A stretch of DNA of 13,331 nt from Pseudomonadota bacterium (lineage in GTDB: Bacteria; Pseudomonadota; Gammaproteobacteria; Burkholderiales; Burkholderiaceae), in the NCBI GenBank assembly GCA_021778935.1, contig JAJYBQ010000037.1, positions 1 through 13,331 on the forward strand. Reading direction: 5' to 3'. A program made the position numbers and the translations under genes. Positions 1 to 6,364 of this stretch are shown one piece after another. Positions within the stretch are counted from its first letter, which is position 1. Each line of letters starts with the position of its first letter. The notes beneath the pieces were generated by a model. It was not told where the DNA came from, searched no databases, and saw only the letters and a list, made by a program, of their open reading frames with translations.

Positions 1-1006
1 GCAGACCCAGGCGCTGCGCGCCGGCGTGGAAGTGCTCGTCGCGACGCCGGGGCGCCTGCTCGACCATCTGCAGTCACGCAATACCTCGTTGTCGCAGGTG
101 CAGGTGGTCGTTCTGGATGAGGCCGACCGCATGCTCGACATGGGGTTTTTGCCGGACATCTCGCGCATCCTCAACCTGTTGCCGCGGGAACGGCAGAGCC
201 TGATGTTTTCGGCAACGTTCTCCGACGAGATCAAAAAGCTCGCCGCCAACTTTCTCCGCGATCCCGTGCTGGTTGAGGTCGCGCGCAGCAACGCGACGGC
301 CGAGACGGTGCGTCTGGCGCTCGTGCGGGTCCATGAATCGGAAAAGGAAGCGGCGCTAACGGCATTGCTGCGCGATCACGATTACGCCCAGGTGCTGGTG
401 TTCGTGAACGCCAAGATCGGCGCGCGCCGGCTGGCACGGCAGCTCGAGCGCGATGGCGTGGCGACGGAGTCGATCCACGGTGACAAGTCGCAGGACGAGC
501 GCATGAAGGCGCTCGACGCATTCAAGAGCGGTGCGGTGCGCGTTCTGGTCGCGACCGATGTCGCCGCGCGGGGGTTGGACATCTCGGCGTTGCCTGCCGT
601 CATCAATTACGACGTCCCGTTCTCGGCGGAAGACTATGTTCATCGCATCGGCCGTACTGGCCGGGCGGGAGCCGAAGGCGTTGCGTTCACGATCGCCAGC
701 GGGGCCGACGACAAGGCGATTGCCGCGATCGAAAAGTTGATCAAGCGGCGGATCGAACCGATGACGGTCGATCTCCATCTTTCCCGACGTTCCCCCCCCA
801 GCCGACCCGAAGGGGCCCGTGCCGCGCGTGGTCCATCCGCGCAGCGGCGCCCTGCCGCGCCGGTGGACGATTTTTTTCTCAAGCCCTACGAGCCCGGTCC
901 GTCGGCAGCCGCCGACGACGGGACGGCATCTGCTACTCCGGCAGCAACGGAGGAACGCAAGTCTCCTGTCCGGCGCGCAGCGTTGCTGGGCGGAGGACGC
1001 CGGTAG
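1..1006 (+). CDS. rhlE: RhlE-type DEAD-box ATP-dependent RNA helicase (5'-partial)
   Basis: The gene enters from the left edge, with its first whole codon at base 2, and ends at TAG 1004-1006. About 334 residues remain. Visible helicase motifs in order are TPGR (motif Ib), DEAD within VLDEADRMLDMGF (motif II, Walker B), SAT within MFSATF (motif III), ATDVAARGLD (motif V) and HRIGRTGRAG (motif VI). The Q motif and Walker A (motif I) lie outside the window. The tail after about residue 260 is basic and Pro/Ala-rich, with DDFFLKPYEP, a segment I associate with proteobacterial RhlE. Known role of the family: ATP-driven unwinding of short RNA duplexes in ribosome assembly and RNA decay, in the cytoplasm. 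The GTG at 26 is an internal valine codon, not the start. A C8 run at 792-799 lies at the start of the tail. The assignment to RhlE rather than another DEAD-box paralogue rests on the tail and overall similarity. Confidence 0.9.
   Translation, partial: QTQALRAGVEVLVATPGRLLDHLQSRNTSLSQVQVVVLDEADRMLDMGFLPDISRILNLLPRERQSLMFSATFSDEIKKLAANFLRDPVLVEVARSNATAETVRLALVRVHESEKEAALTALLRDHDYAQVLVFVNAKIGARRLARQLERDGVATESIHGDKSQDERMKALDAFKSGAVRVLVATDVAARGLDISALPAVINYDVPFSAEDYVHRIGRTGRAGAEGVAFTIASGADDKAIAAIEKLIKRRIEPMTVDLHLSRRSPPSRPEGARAARGPSAQRRPAAPVDDFFLKPYEPGPSAAADDGTASATPAATEERKSPVRRAALLGGGRR
792..799. repeat. C8 homopolymer inside rhlE
   Basis: Eight consecutive C bases encode part of Ser-Pro-Pro at the junction of the helicase core and the basic tail. 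Slippage here would leave the helicase core intact and change only the tail. A run of this length is expected about once or twice by chance in DNA this GC-rich. Confidence 0.9.
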
Positions 1007-1073
1007 GGCATCGTTGTCCCCGCGGTGTCGGCAGTCTGCACCCTGGTGCGGCTTCGGATCCTGCATTCTCGCA

Positions 1074-1102
1074 TTGTCTTCACGCCGGGGCCAAGGGATA
1101 AT
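1074..1102 (+). promoter_or_regulatory. Candidate sigma70 promoter of the diguanylate cyclase gene
   Basis: TTGTCT (1074-1079, four of six matches to the -35 consensus) and GATAAT (1097-1102, five of six to the -10) are separated by exactly 17 bases. Transcription would start near 1109 and give a leader of about 130 bases before the TTG start at 1239. The rest of the 1007-1238 gap shows no gene and no convincing terminator for rhlE. In the leader I see only a weak stem pairing GCTGCA with TGCAGC and no riboswitch I can recognise. Confidence 0.5.
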
Positions 1103-1227
1103 CGCTCCATCCTGCTTGAGGGCATGGCGGAAATTCTCGATCTCCAACGTGCTGCATCTCTCCCGGGATCGGTGCTGCAGCGTCCGGTCGGGTGTTCGGA
1201 AAAGGGTCGTAATTCTTCTGTAGACGG

Positions 1228-1233
1228 GAAGGA
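1228..1233 (+). promoter_or_regulatory. Ribosome binding site supporting the TTG start at 1239
   Basis: GAAGGA ends five bases before TTG 1239. No comparable purine-rich site precedes the next in-frame candidate, GTG 1281. This decides the start in favour of the rare TTG codon. Confidence 0.5.
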
Positions 1234-1238
1234 CCTCG

Positions 1239-3047
1239 TTGGGTACCTTGGGGGGGCAGTCTCGATCGTTCGGCAGTTCGGTGCAACTGCCCGTTGCGAA
1301 TGCGGACGCGGGGCCGCGGTCCGCGCTTTGGGATCGGTTGCCGGGTTTCGTCTGGGTGGTGGATGCGTGGGGCCGCATCCTGCATACGCAGAGCGACGAT
1401 GTACGGCGCTGGGGAATGCGGATCGACGCCCACATGCATCCGCGCTGGTGGGATGCCTTCGTTTATCAGCCCCGTTCCCGCGAAGCGATGGTGCGCGCGT
1501 TCGATGCCGCGCTGCACGGCCGCCCGACATACGACTTGCAAGTGGATCGCTCCAGCCACTCCGGCGGGCGGCTCGCGCTGCGCGCGCACGTCGTGCCGAT
1601 TTCCTGGCCCCCCGAGTCGACCCTGGCGGAGGGGGTGGCTGCGGTGCAGCCGGCGGCGATGGTGCTCGACACGATCGCCTCGGCGCGCGAACTGCTGGAG
1701 ACCGAACATCTGCGTCAGCGCAAGGCGTACTACAAGGCGCTGGTGGAGGTGAACCCGAATTTCATCTGGGCGTGCGACGAGCATTTCCGGTTCACGTTCG
1801 TGAGCCGGCGCGCCTGCCGGGAACTCTACGGCTACGCGGTCGAAGAGTTGATCGGCGTCTCGCTGAGCGTCCTGCTCGATCCAGGCGTTGACCAGACCGG
1901 GGCGCGGCGGGCGCTGGCGTCGCTGCGGCAGGGAAAGATCCTGCGCGACATGGAGATGGCCCAGATCACCCGGGACGGTCGGCGCGTTGCGGCGCATCTC
2001 AGTGCGGTGGGATTGACCGGACCGAACGGTGCCTTCACCGGGGCCCTGGGGATCATCGTCGATGTCACCGCCTTGCGGCAGCGGGAAGCCAGCCTCGCAG
2101 AGGCGCTGCGGGTCGAGCGTAGTCTGCTCGATTCCGCGGGCCAGGCGATCGCGGTGATCAAGGACAGCGCAGTGGCGCGGTGCAACGAGGCGTTCCTGGG
2201 ATTGCTGCAGCGTGATGCGCGGGAGATCGAGCGTATGCGCGTCGTCGACCTTTTCGCGGATTCGGCAGACTGGGTTGGACTTTGCGCGACGGCTGATCGT
2301 GCGGCATTGTCCGAGCGGGCCGTCGTGCGCGAGATGAAGATGCGCCGCCTCACTCCCGGACTGGCGTCGGAGCAGATCGTCTGGTGCCAGCTCACCCTGC
2401 GCGCCATCGATCCCGGCGAGTACGTTCTGGTGGCGACCGACATCGACTCCATCCGGCGGCGCGAAGCACACGCGATGTTCGATGCGCGCCACGACGAACT
2501 GACCGGCCTGGCCAATCGCCGGCTCTTTGCCGAGCGTGCACAGGCGGTGCTCGCGGCCGGAGCGCTGCGCAATACGGGTTGCGCGATCGTAGTGATCGAC
2601 CTCGATGGATTCAAGGGCATCAATGACCACTACGGTCACCAGGCCGGAGACGTGGTGCTGCGGGAAATGGCGCGACGGCTGCTACGGGTGGTGCGGCCAC
2701 AGGACACCGTCGCGCGCTACGGCGGCGACGAGTTCGCCCTGCTCGTTCCCGATGCGGGCGGCCGACGCGATGTCGAGGCGATCGCCAATCGCCTGCTCGA
2801 TGAACTCGCGCGGCCGCTGGAAATCGAGGGCAACGGCACGCACGTCCTGTCGGCAAGCGTGGGAATCGCGATGGCGCAGGAGTCGGGCCGGGAGATGTCC
2901 TGGCTGTTCAATCTCGCGGATCGTGCGATGTACGAGGCGAAGAATGCGGGTGGGAATCGTGCGGTGTTCGCCGCCGACGTTGCGGTTTCCGAACCGCCGG
3001 TGCCCGTCGCGGGAACCGCCCGCGGCGTGCTCGGACGCGCGGCGTGA
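1239..3047 (+). CDS. PAS-PAS-PAS-GGDEF diguanylate cyclase
   Basis: This 602-residue protein should make cyclic di-GMP from two GTP. The GGDEF domain covers about residues 410-578, with the signature GGDEF at 495-499, metal/substrate segment DLDGFKGINDHYG from D454, and R486-P-Q-D489 exactly five residues before the signature. That is the classical RxxD inhibitory site, so product inhibition is expected. Upstream lie three PAS-like segments: about 30-150 (starting LPGFVWVVDAWGRIL), 165-280 (NPNFIWACDEHFRFTFVSRR, ending in the usual VDVTALRQRE linker) and 285-405 (weaker). No transmembrane helix or signal peptide is visible, so it is probably a cytosolic sensor. The ligand is unknown. There is no EAL or HD-GYP domain. 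The start is TTG 1239, chosen for its ribosome binding site; GTG 1281 would shorten the protein by 14 residues without touching a domain. A G7 run lies at codons 4-6. It converges with darP, with 21 bases between the stops. Confidence 0.93.
   Translation: MGTLGGQSRSFGSSVQLPVANADAGPRSALWDRLPGFVWVVDAWGRILHTQSDDVRRWGMRIDAHMHPRWWDAFVYQPRSREAMVRAFDAALHGRPTYDLQVDRSSHSGGRLALRAHVVPISWPPESTLAEGVAAVQPAAMVLDTIASARELLETEHLRQRKAYYKALVEVNPNFIWACDEHFRFTFVSRRACRELYGYAVEELIGVSLSVLLDPGVDQTGARRALASLRQGKILRDMEMAQITRDGRRVAAHLSAVGLTGPNGAFTGALGIIVDVTALRQREASLAEALRVERSLLDSAGQAIAVIKDSAVARCNEAFLGLLQRDAREIERMRVVDLFADSADWVGLCATADRAALSERAVVREMKMRRLTPGLASEQIVWCQLTLRAIDPGEYVLVATDIDSIRRREAHAMFDARHDELTGLANRRLFAERAQAVLAAGALRNTGCAIVVIDLDGFKGINDHYGHQAGDVVLREMARRLLRVVRPQDTVARYGGDEFALLVPDAGGRRDVEAIANRLLDELARPLEIEGNGTHVLSASVGIAMAQESGREMSWLFNLADRAMYEAKNAGGNRAVFAADVAVSEPPVPVAGTARGVLGRAA
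1250..1256. repeat. G7 homopolymer at the 5' end of the diguanylate cyclase gene
   Basis: Seven G bases span codons 4-6 after the TTG start. A one-base slip would put the start out of frame with the PAS/GGDEF body, although GTG 1281 could still re-initiate. Confidence 0.85.
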
Positions 3048-3068
3048 AACGTTGCCGGACTCCTGATC

Positions 3069-3395
3069 TCAGCCTTTGTGCCGGCGCCGTCCGGATCGCG
3101 CCCCCGGGAACATGGCTTCGTATGCCGTCCGGATCGCATCCGCATCGTTCTCCCGCATGAGGCGCCCGATGTACTGGAGTTGGCGCCGGCGGCCTTCGTG
3201 TGCATGGATGCGCTGGGCGGCGAGGATCGCGTCGCGCAGCGATTCCGGCAGGTTGAGGCGCGTGAGCTGTTCGGGCTTGCATGCCACTAGGCGCACGCCC
3301 AGTTGCTGCAGTTCCGTCATGTCGCGCTTGCGCTGCGATTTGCTGGGGCGGTCGGCGATGACGTCTTCGCCGGTGGGGTTTTCATCATCGCGCAT
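3069..3395 (-). CDS. darP: DarP/YjgA-like ribosome-associated protein (DUF615), C-terminally short
   Basis: The family (YjgA, named DarP in E. coli) associates with late 50S ribosomal precursors and helps their maturation. Diagnostic segments are RPSKSQRKRDMTELQQLG and HEGRRRQLQYIGRLMR, both strongly typical of DUF615. From ATG 3395 the protein is 108 residues, against roughly 160-190 for usual members. It stops soon after the first helical half, and the second conserved half (in E. coli the segment beginning HKLENLRDRL) is absent. I saw no continuation in either other reverse frame, so this looks like a real short end and not a simple frameshift. A GTG at 3473 would add 26 residues, and a GGAG precedes it. 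I prefer ATG 3395 because the GTG version would read through the divergent promoter and abut the pmbA start. The gene is divergent from pmbA and convergent with the diguanylate cyclase. Confidence 0.82.
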   Translation of the reverse strand: MRDDENPTGEDVIADRPSKSQRKRDMTELQQLGVRLVACKPEQLTRLNLPESLRDAILAAQRIHAHEGRRRQLQYIGRLMRENDADAIRTAYEAMFPGARSGRRRHKG

Positions 3396-3423
3396 GGCGC
3401 TGGCGTTCTGAGTCTCGGGACAC

Positions 3424-3438
3424 TCGGTATGATACCGA
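3424..3438. promoter_or_regulatory. Palindromic -10 region, candidate bidirectional promoter for darP and pmbA
   Basis: A perfect palindrome has arms TCGGTAT and ATACCGA around a central G. It carries TATGAT on the plus strand (3428-3433) and TATCAT on the minus strand (3434-3429), both close to the -10 consensus. Predicted starts are about 3440 for pmbA (leader about 35 bases) and about 3422 for darP (leader about 27 bases to ATG 3395). The -35 regions are weak on both sides. It could equally be an operator. Confidence 0.5.
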
Positions 3439-3474
3439 TCCCACTTCGGCCATTCCGGGCGCCCAATTTCCACG

Positions 3475-4824
3475 ATGAACGCTCCATTCTCGATTCCTGT
3501 TTCCCGCTTGCGCGAACTCGCGCAAGATGCCCTGCATCATGCGCGCAAACTCGGCGCCAGCGACTGCGTTTGCGAGGCGAGCGAGGCGACCGGCTTGTCG
3601 GTGACCACCCGCAAGGCGAAGGTGGAGACCATCGAGACCACCCGCGACAAGGGGCTGGGGATCACCGTCTACCTCGGCAAACGGCGCGGCAATGCGTCGA
3701 CGTCCGATTTTTCCCCCGACGCGATCCGTCAGGCCGTGCAGGCGGCGTACGACATCGCCCGCCATACCGCGCAGGACGACGCGGCGGGGTTGCCCGAGCC
3801 CGAGGAATTCGAAACCTCGCCCATCGATCTGGATCTCTTCCATCCCTGGGCGCTCGACGCCGAGGCTGCGATCGCCATCGCGCAGCGCGCGGAGGAGGCG
3901 GCCTTTGCGGTAAGCGGGCAGATCGTCAACTCGGAAGGCGCCAACGTCCATACGGGCTGTGATCAGTTCGTCCTGGCGAATTCGCGGGGTTTCGCGTTCG
4001 GCTATCCGCAGTCCCGCCATTCGATTTCCGTGGTGCCGATCGCGCGCGGGGCCGGTGGCATGCAGCGCGACGACTGGTATTCGTCGGCGCGTCGCAGCGC
4101 GGATCTGGCGGACGCGCAGGCGATCGGCCGCTACGCCGCGCAGCGGGCGCTGGCGCGGCTGGGCGGGCGCAAGATCGAGACGCGGCAATGCCCCGTGCTG
4201 TTCGAAGCGCCGGCGGCCTGCGGCCTGCTGGGGCACCTCGTGCATGCGGCTTCGGGCGGCGCCCTGTACCGCAAGGCCTCGTTCCTCGTCGATTCCCTGG
4301 GGCGCAAGCTGTTCCCGGACCACGTCACCGTGCATGAGGATCCGTTCGTTCCGCGCGGCATGGGATCGAGCCCCTTCGACGAGGAGGGCGTGCGCGGTCG
4401 TGCGCGCGACGTCGTGGCCGATGGTGTGCTGCAAGGGTATTTCCTGTCTTGCTATTCCGCGCGCAAGCTCGGAATGAAGTCCACCGGCAATGCCGGCGGC
4501 GCACACAATCTGGTCCTGCATTCGAAGGCCACGCGGCCGGACGACGATTTCGAGGCGATGCTGCGCAAACTCGGAACCGGCTTGCTGGTGACCGAGCTCA
4601 TCGGCATGGGCGTCGACTACGTCAATGGCGATTATTCGCGCGGCGCGAGCGGATTCTGGGTCGAGAACGGCGAGATCGCCTATCCGGTCGAGGAAATCAC
4701 CATCGCGGGCAACCTCCAGGACATGTTCGGCGCGATCGCTGCGGTGGGTGCGGACACCATCGTCCGCGGCGGGCGGAAGACCGGTTCCATCCTGCTCGAA
4801 TCGATGACGGTCGGGGGAAGCTGA
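3475..4824 (+). CDS. pmbA: Metalloprotease TldD/E subunit PmbA (TldE)
   Basis: The 449-residue protein has the usual length and domain plan of PmbA/TldE: an N-terminal segment starting near residue 12, and a C-terminal segment with GMGVDYVNGDYSRGASGFWVENG-type signature (residues 377-399) followed by VEEITIAGNLQDM (405-417). In E. coli, TldE pairs with TldD in a heterodimeric peptidase that matures microcin B17 and degrades the antitoxin CcdA. TldD carries the HExxxH zinc site, and none is visible here, as expected for TldE. No tldD is in the window, so it must lie elsewhere. ATG 3475 fits the family's N-terminus, but no good Shine-Dalgarno precedes it. The gene is divergent from darP and convergent with argH. 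Confidence 0.95.
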   Translation: MNAPFSIPVSRLRELAQDALHHARKLGASDCVCEASEATGLSVTTRKAKVETIETTRDKGLGITVYLGKRRGNASTSDFSPDAIRQAVQAAYDIARHTAQDDAAGLPEPEEFETSPIDLDLFHPWALDAEAAIAIAQRAEEAAFAVSGQIVNSEGANVHTGCDQFVLANSRGFAFGYPQSRHSISVVPIARGAGGMQRDDWYSSARRSADLADAQAIGRYAAQRALARLGGRKIETRQCPVLFEAPAACGLLGHLVHAASGGALYRKASFLVDSLGRKLFPDHVTVHEDPFVPRGMGSSPFDEEGVRGRARDVVADGVLQGYFLSCYSARKLGMKSTGNAGGAHNLVLHSKATRPDDDFEAMLRKLGTGLLVTELIGMGVDYVNGDYSRGASGFWVENGEIAYPVEEITIAGNLQDMFGAIAAVGADTIVRGGRKTGSILLESMTVGGS

Positions 4825-4845
4825 TCGGTGCCGGGGAGGCGCCGG
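4825..4845. terminator. GC-rich hairpin between convergent pmbA and argH
   Basis: TCGGTGCC (4825-4832) pairs with GGCGCCGG (4838-4845, two G-U pairs) around the loop GGGGA. It sits almost exactly in the 23 bases between the two stop codons. There is no U-tract on either side, so intrinsic termination would be weak. It may instead slow polymerase or protect 3' ends. Confidence 0.35.
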
Positions 4846-4847
4846 GA

Positions 4848-6317
4848 CTACTCCCTCTCAATTCCCAGCTTCTCCCGCCAGAACGCCACCTGTTTCGCCA
4901 CCTGCGCGGGAGCCGTGCCGCCGAGGTGGTCGCGTGCCGCGACGCACGCCTCGGGCGTCAAGGCGGCGATCATGTCCGCAATCGCCTGCGGATCGATTCC
5001 CGGAAGGAAGGCGCGCACCTCCTCCACGGGCAGTTCCGGCAGGTCGCAGCCGAGTTCCGCGGCGCGGCGCACGGCGCGGCCGACGGCCTCGTGCGCGTCG
5101 CGGAAGGGCATGCCCCGGCGGACCAGGGCGTCGGCGAGGTCGGTGGCCGTCGCATAGCCCTGCCGCAGCGCCTGGCGCATCGCATCGGGCCTGGCGATGA
5201 TGCCGGGAACCAGTTCGGCGAAGGCGCGCAGCGTGTCGCGCACGGTGTCGATCGTATCGAAGAGCGGCTCCTTGTCTTCCTGGTTGTCCTTGTTGTACGC
5301 CAGCGGCTGCGCCTTGATCAGCGTGAGCAGGGCGACCAGATGCCCGAGCACACGACCGGTCTTGCCGCGGGCGAGTTCCGGGACGTCCGGGTTGCGCTTC
5401 TGCGGCATGATCGACGATCCGGTCGTGAACCGGTCCGGCAGTTCGATGAACGCGAAGCGCGGATTGACCCACAGGATCAGTTCCTCGGCGAAGCGCGAAC
5501 AATGCGCCATGACGAGCGCGGCCGCAGCACCGAATTCCACCGCGAAGTCCCGATCGGAAACCGCATCCATCGAGTTGCGGCAGACGTCCTCGAATCCCAG
5601 GCGCTGCGCCACGAACTCGCGGTCGATCGGATAGCTGGTGCCGGCAAGCGCCGCCGCGCCCAGCGGCAGGCGGTTGATGCGCCGGCGCGCATCGGTCATC
5701 CGTTCGGCGTCGCGGCCGAACATTTCGACGTACGCCAGGAGGTGGTGGCCGAATACCACGGGCTGCGCCACCTGCAGGTGGGTGAAGCCGGGCATCAGGG
5801 TCGCGGCGTGCGCCGCCGCCAGTTCGACGAGTGCATGTTGCAGGCGGCGGAGTTCGTCGACGATGGCATCGACCTCCGCGCGCAGGTAGAGCCGGGTGTC
5901 GGTCGCCACCTGGTCGTTGCGCGACCGCCCGGTATGGAGGCGCTTGCCGGCGTCGCCCACGAGTTCGGTGAGCCGGGCTTCGATGTTGAGGTGCACGTCT
6001 TCGAGTTCGAGCCGCCAGACGAATTCGCCGCGCTCGATTTCCCCGCGGATCTGCGCCATGCCGCGTTCGATCGCCTGCAGATCGCCCTCGGAAAGCAGCC
6101 CCGCCCGTGCGAGCATCGCCGCGTGGGCGAGGGAGCCTTCGATGTCGGCGAAGGCCAAGCGACGGTCGAAGCCGACGCTGGCGGTATAACGCAGGACGAA
6201 GTCGGCCACGGGTTCGGAAAATCGGCCCGACCACGCCTCATTCTTTGCGTGCAGGGAGGAGGTGGAGGCCGGGGTCGACGCCCCGGCGTTTCCGGCGGAT
6301 GTGGTTTTGTCGTTCAT
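4848..6317 (-). CDS. argH: Argininosuccinate lyase
   Basis: ArgH splits argininosuccinate into arginine and fumarate, the last step of arginine synthesis, as a cytosolic homotetramer. The 489-residue protein has the superfamily signature [11 protein letters not shown] (300-310), the substrate-binding stretch [13 protein letters not shown] (128-140) and [10 protein letters not shown] (177-186) with the catalytic-region histidine. The core begins at about residue 27 ([11 protein letters not shown]). Before it lies a low-complexity Ala/Ser/Thr leader of about 25 residues, which E. coli ArgH lacks. ATG 6317 is nevertheless the only ATG, GTG or TTG start available before the core. No Shine-Dalgarno precedes it. 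The gene faces away from the kinase-regulator pair, the same neighbourhood as argH-algZ-algR-hemC in Pseudomonas aeruginosa. Confidence 0.97.
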   Translation of the reverse strand: MNDKTTSAGNAGASTPASTSSLHAKNEAWSGRFSEPVADFVLRYTASVGFDRRLAFADIEGSLAHAAMLARAGLLSEGDLQAIERGMAQIRGEIERGEFVWRLELEDVHLNIEARLTELVGDAGKRLHTGRSRNDQVATDTRLYLRAEVDAIVDELRRLQHALVELAAAHAATLMPGFTHLQVAQPVVFGHHLLAYVEMFGRDAERMTDARRRINRLPLGAAALAGTSYPIDREFVAQRLGFEDVCRNSMDAVSDRDFAVEFGAAAALVMAHCSRFAEELILWVNPRFAFIELPDRFTTGSSIMPQKRNPDVPELARGKTGRVLGHLVALLTLIKAQPLAYNKDNQEDKEPLFDTIDTVRDTLRAFAELVPGIIARPDAMRQALRQGYATATDLADALVRRGMPFRDAHEAVGRAVRRAAELGCDLPELPVEEVRAFLPGIDPQAIADMIAALTPEACVAARDHLGGTAPAQVAKQVAFWREKLGIERE

Positions 6318-6323
6318 CGCGAA

Positions 6324-6329
6324 ATTTTA
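6324..6329 (-). promoter_or_regulatory. Candidate -10 element for argH, at leaderless distance
   Basis: The minus strand reads TAAAAT, ending six bases before ATG 6317. Transcription would start on or next to the A of the start codon. No good -35 is visible at 16-18 bases. This is an AT island in an otherwise GC-rich region. Confidence 0.35.
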
Positions 6330-6350
6330 TCGTGCGCCGCATCGCAAAGG

Positions 6351-6356
6351 CATAAT
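6351..6356 (+). promoter_or_regulatory. Candidate -10 element for the kinase-regulator operon
   Basis: CATAAT (five of six matches) ends eight bases before GTG 6365, so a start near 6363 would give an almost leaderless mRNA. The -35 position is weak (TATCGT at a 17-base spacing). It lies in the same 47-base gap as the argH -10 candidate on the other strand. Confidence 0.4.
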
Positions 6357-6364
6357 CGGTCCCC

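Noticed and set aside
1103..1238. Cyclic di-GMP (GEMM) riboswitch in the cyclase leader
   Set aside because: I could not find the conserved GEMM core or its paired stems. Only short, weak inverted repeats are present.
1025..1891. 288-codon frame starting in the rhlE-cyclase gap
   Set aside because: Composition is biased and no motif is seen. It overlaps the PAS region of the cyclase in another frame.
1080..2639. Long open frame (519 codons) on the minus strand opposite the diguanylate cyclase
   Set aside because: It is Arg/Pro/His-rich, has no recognisable domain and lies entirely opposite a gene with clear GGDEF and PAS motifs. Such antisense open frames are common in GC-rich DNA.
3048..3068. 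Terminator between the convergent cyclase and darP genes
   Set aside because: Only 21 bases lie between the stops and no stem-loop with a U-tract is present there.
3396..3473. Extending darP to the GTG at 3473
   Set aside because: The extra 26 residues have no family similarity and would cover the palindromic promoter and abut the pmbA start. A GGAG before the GTG keeps it possible but less likely.
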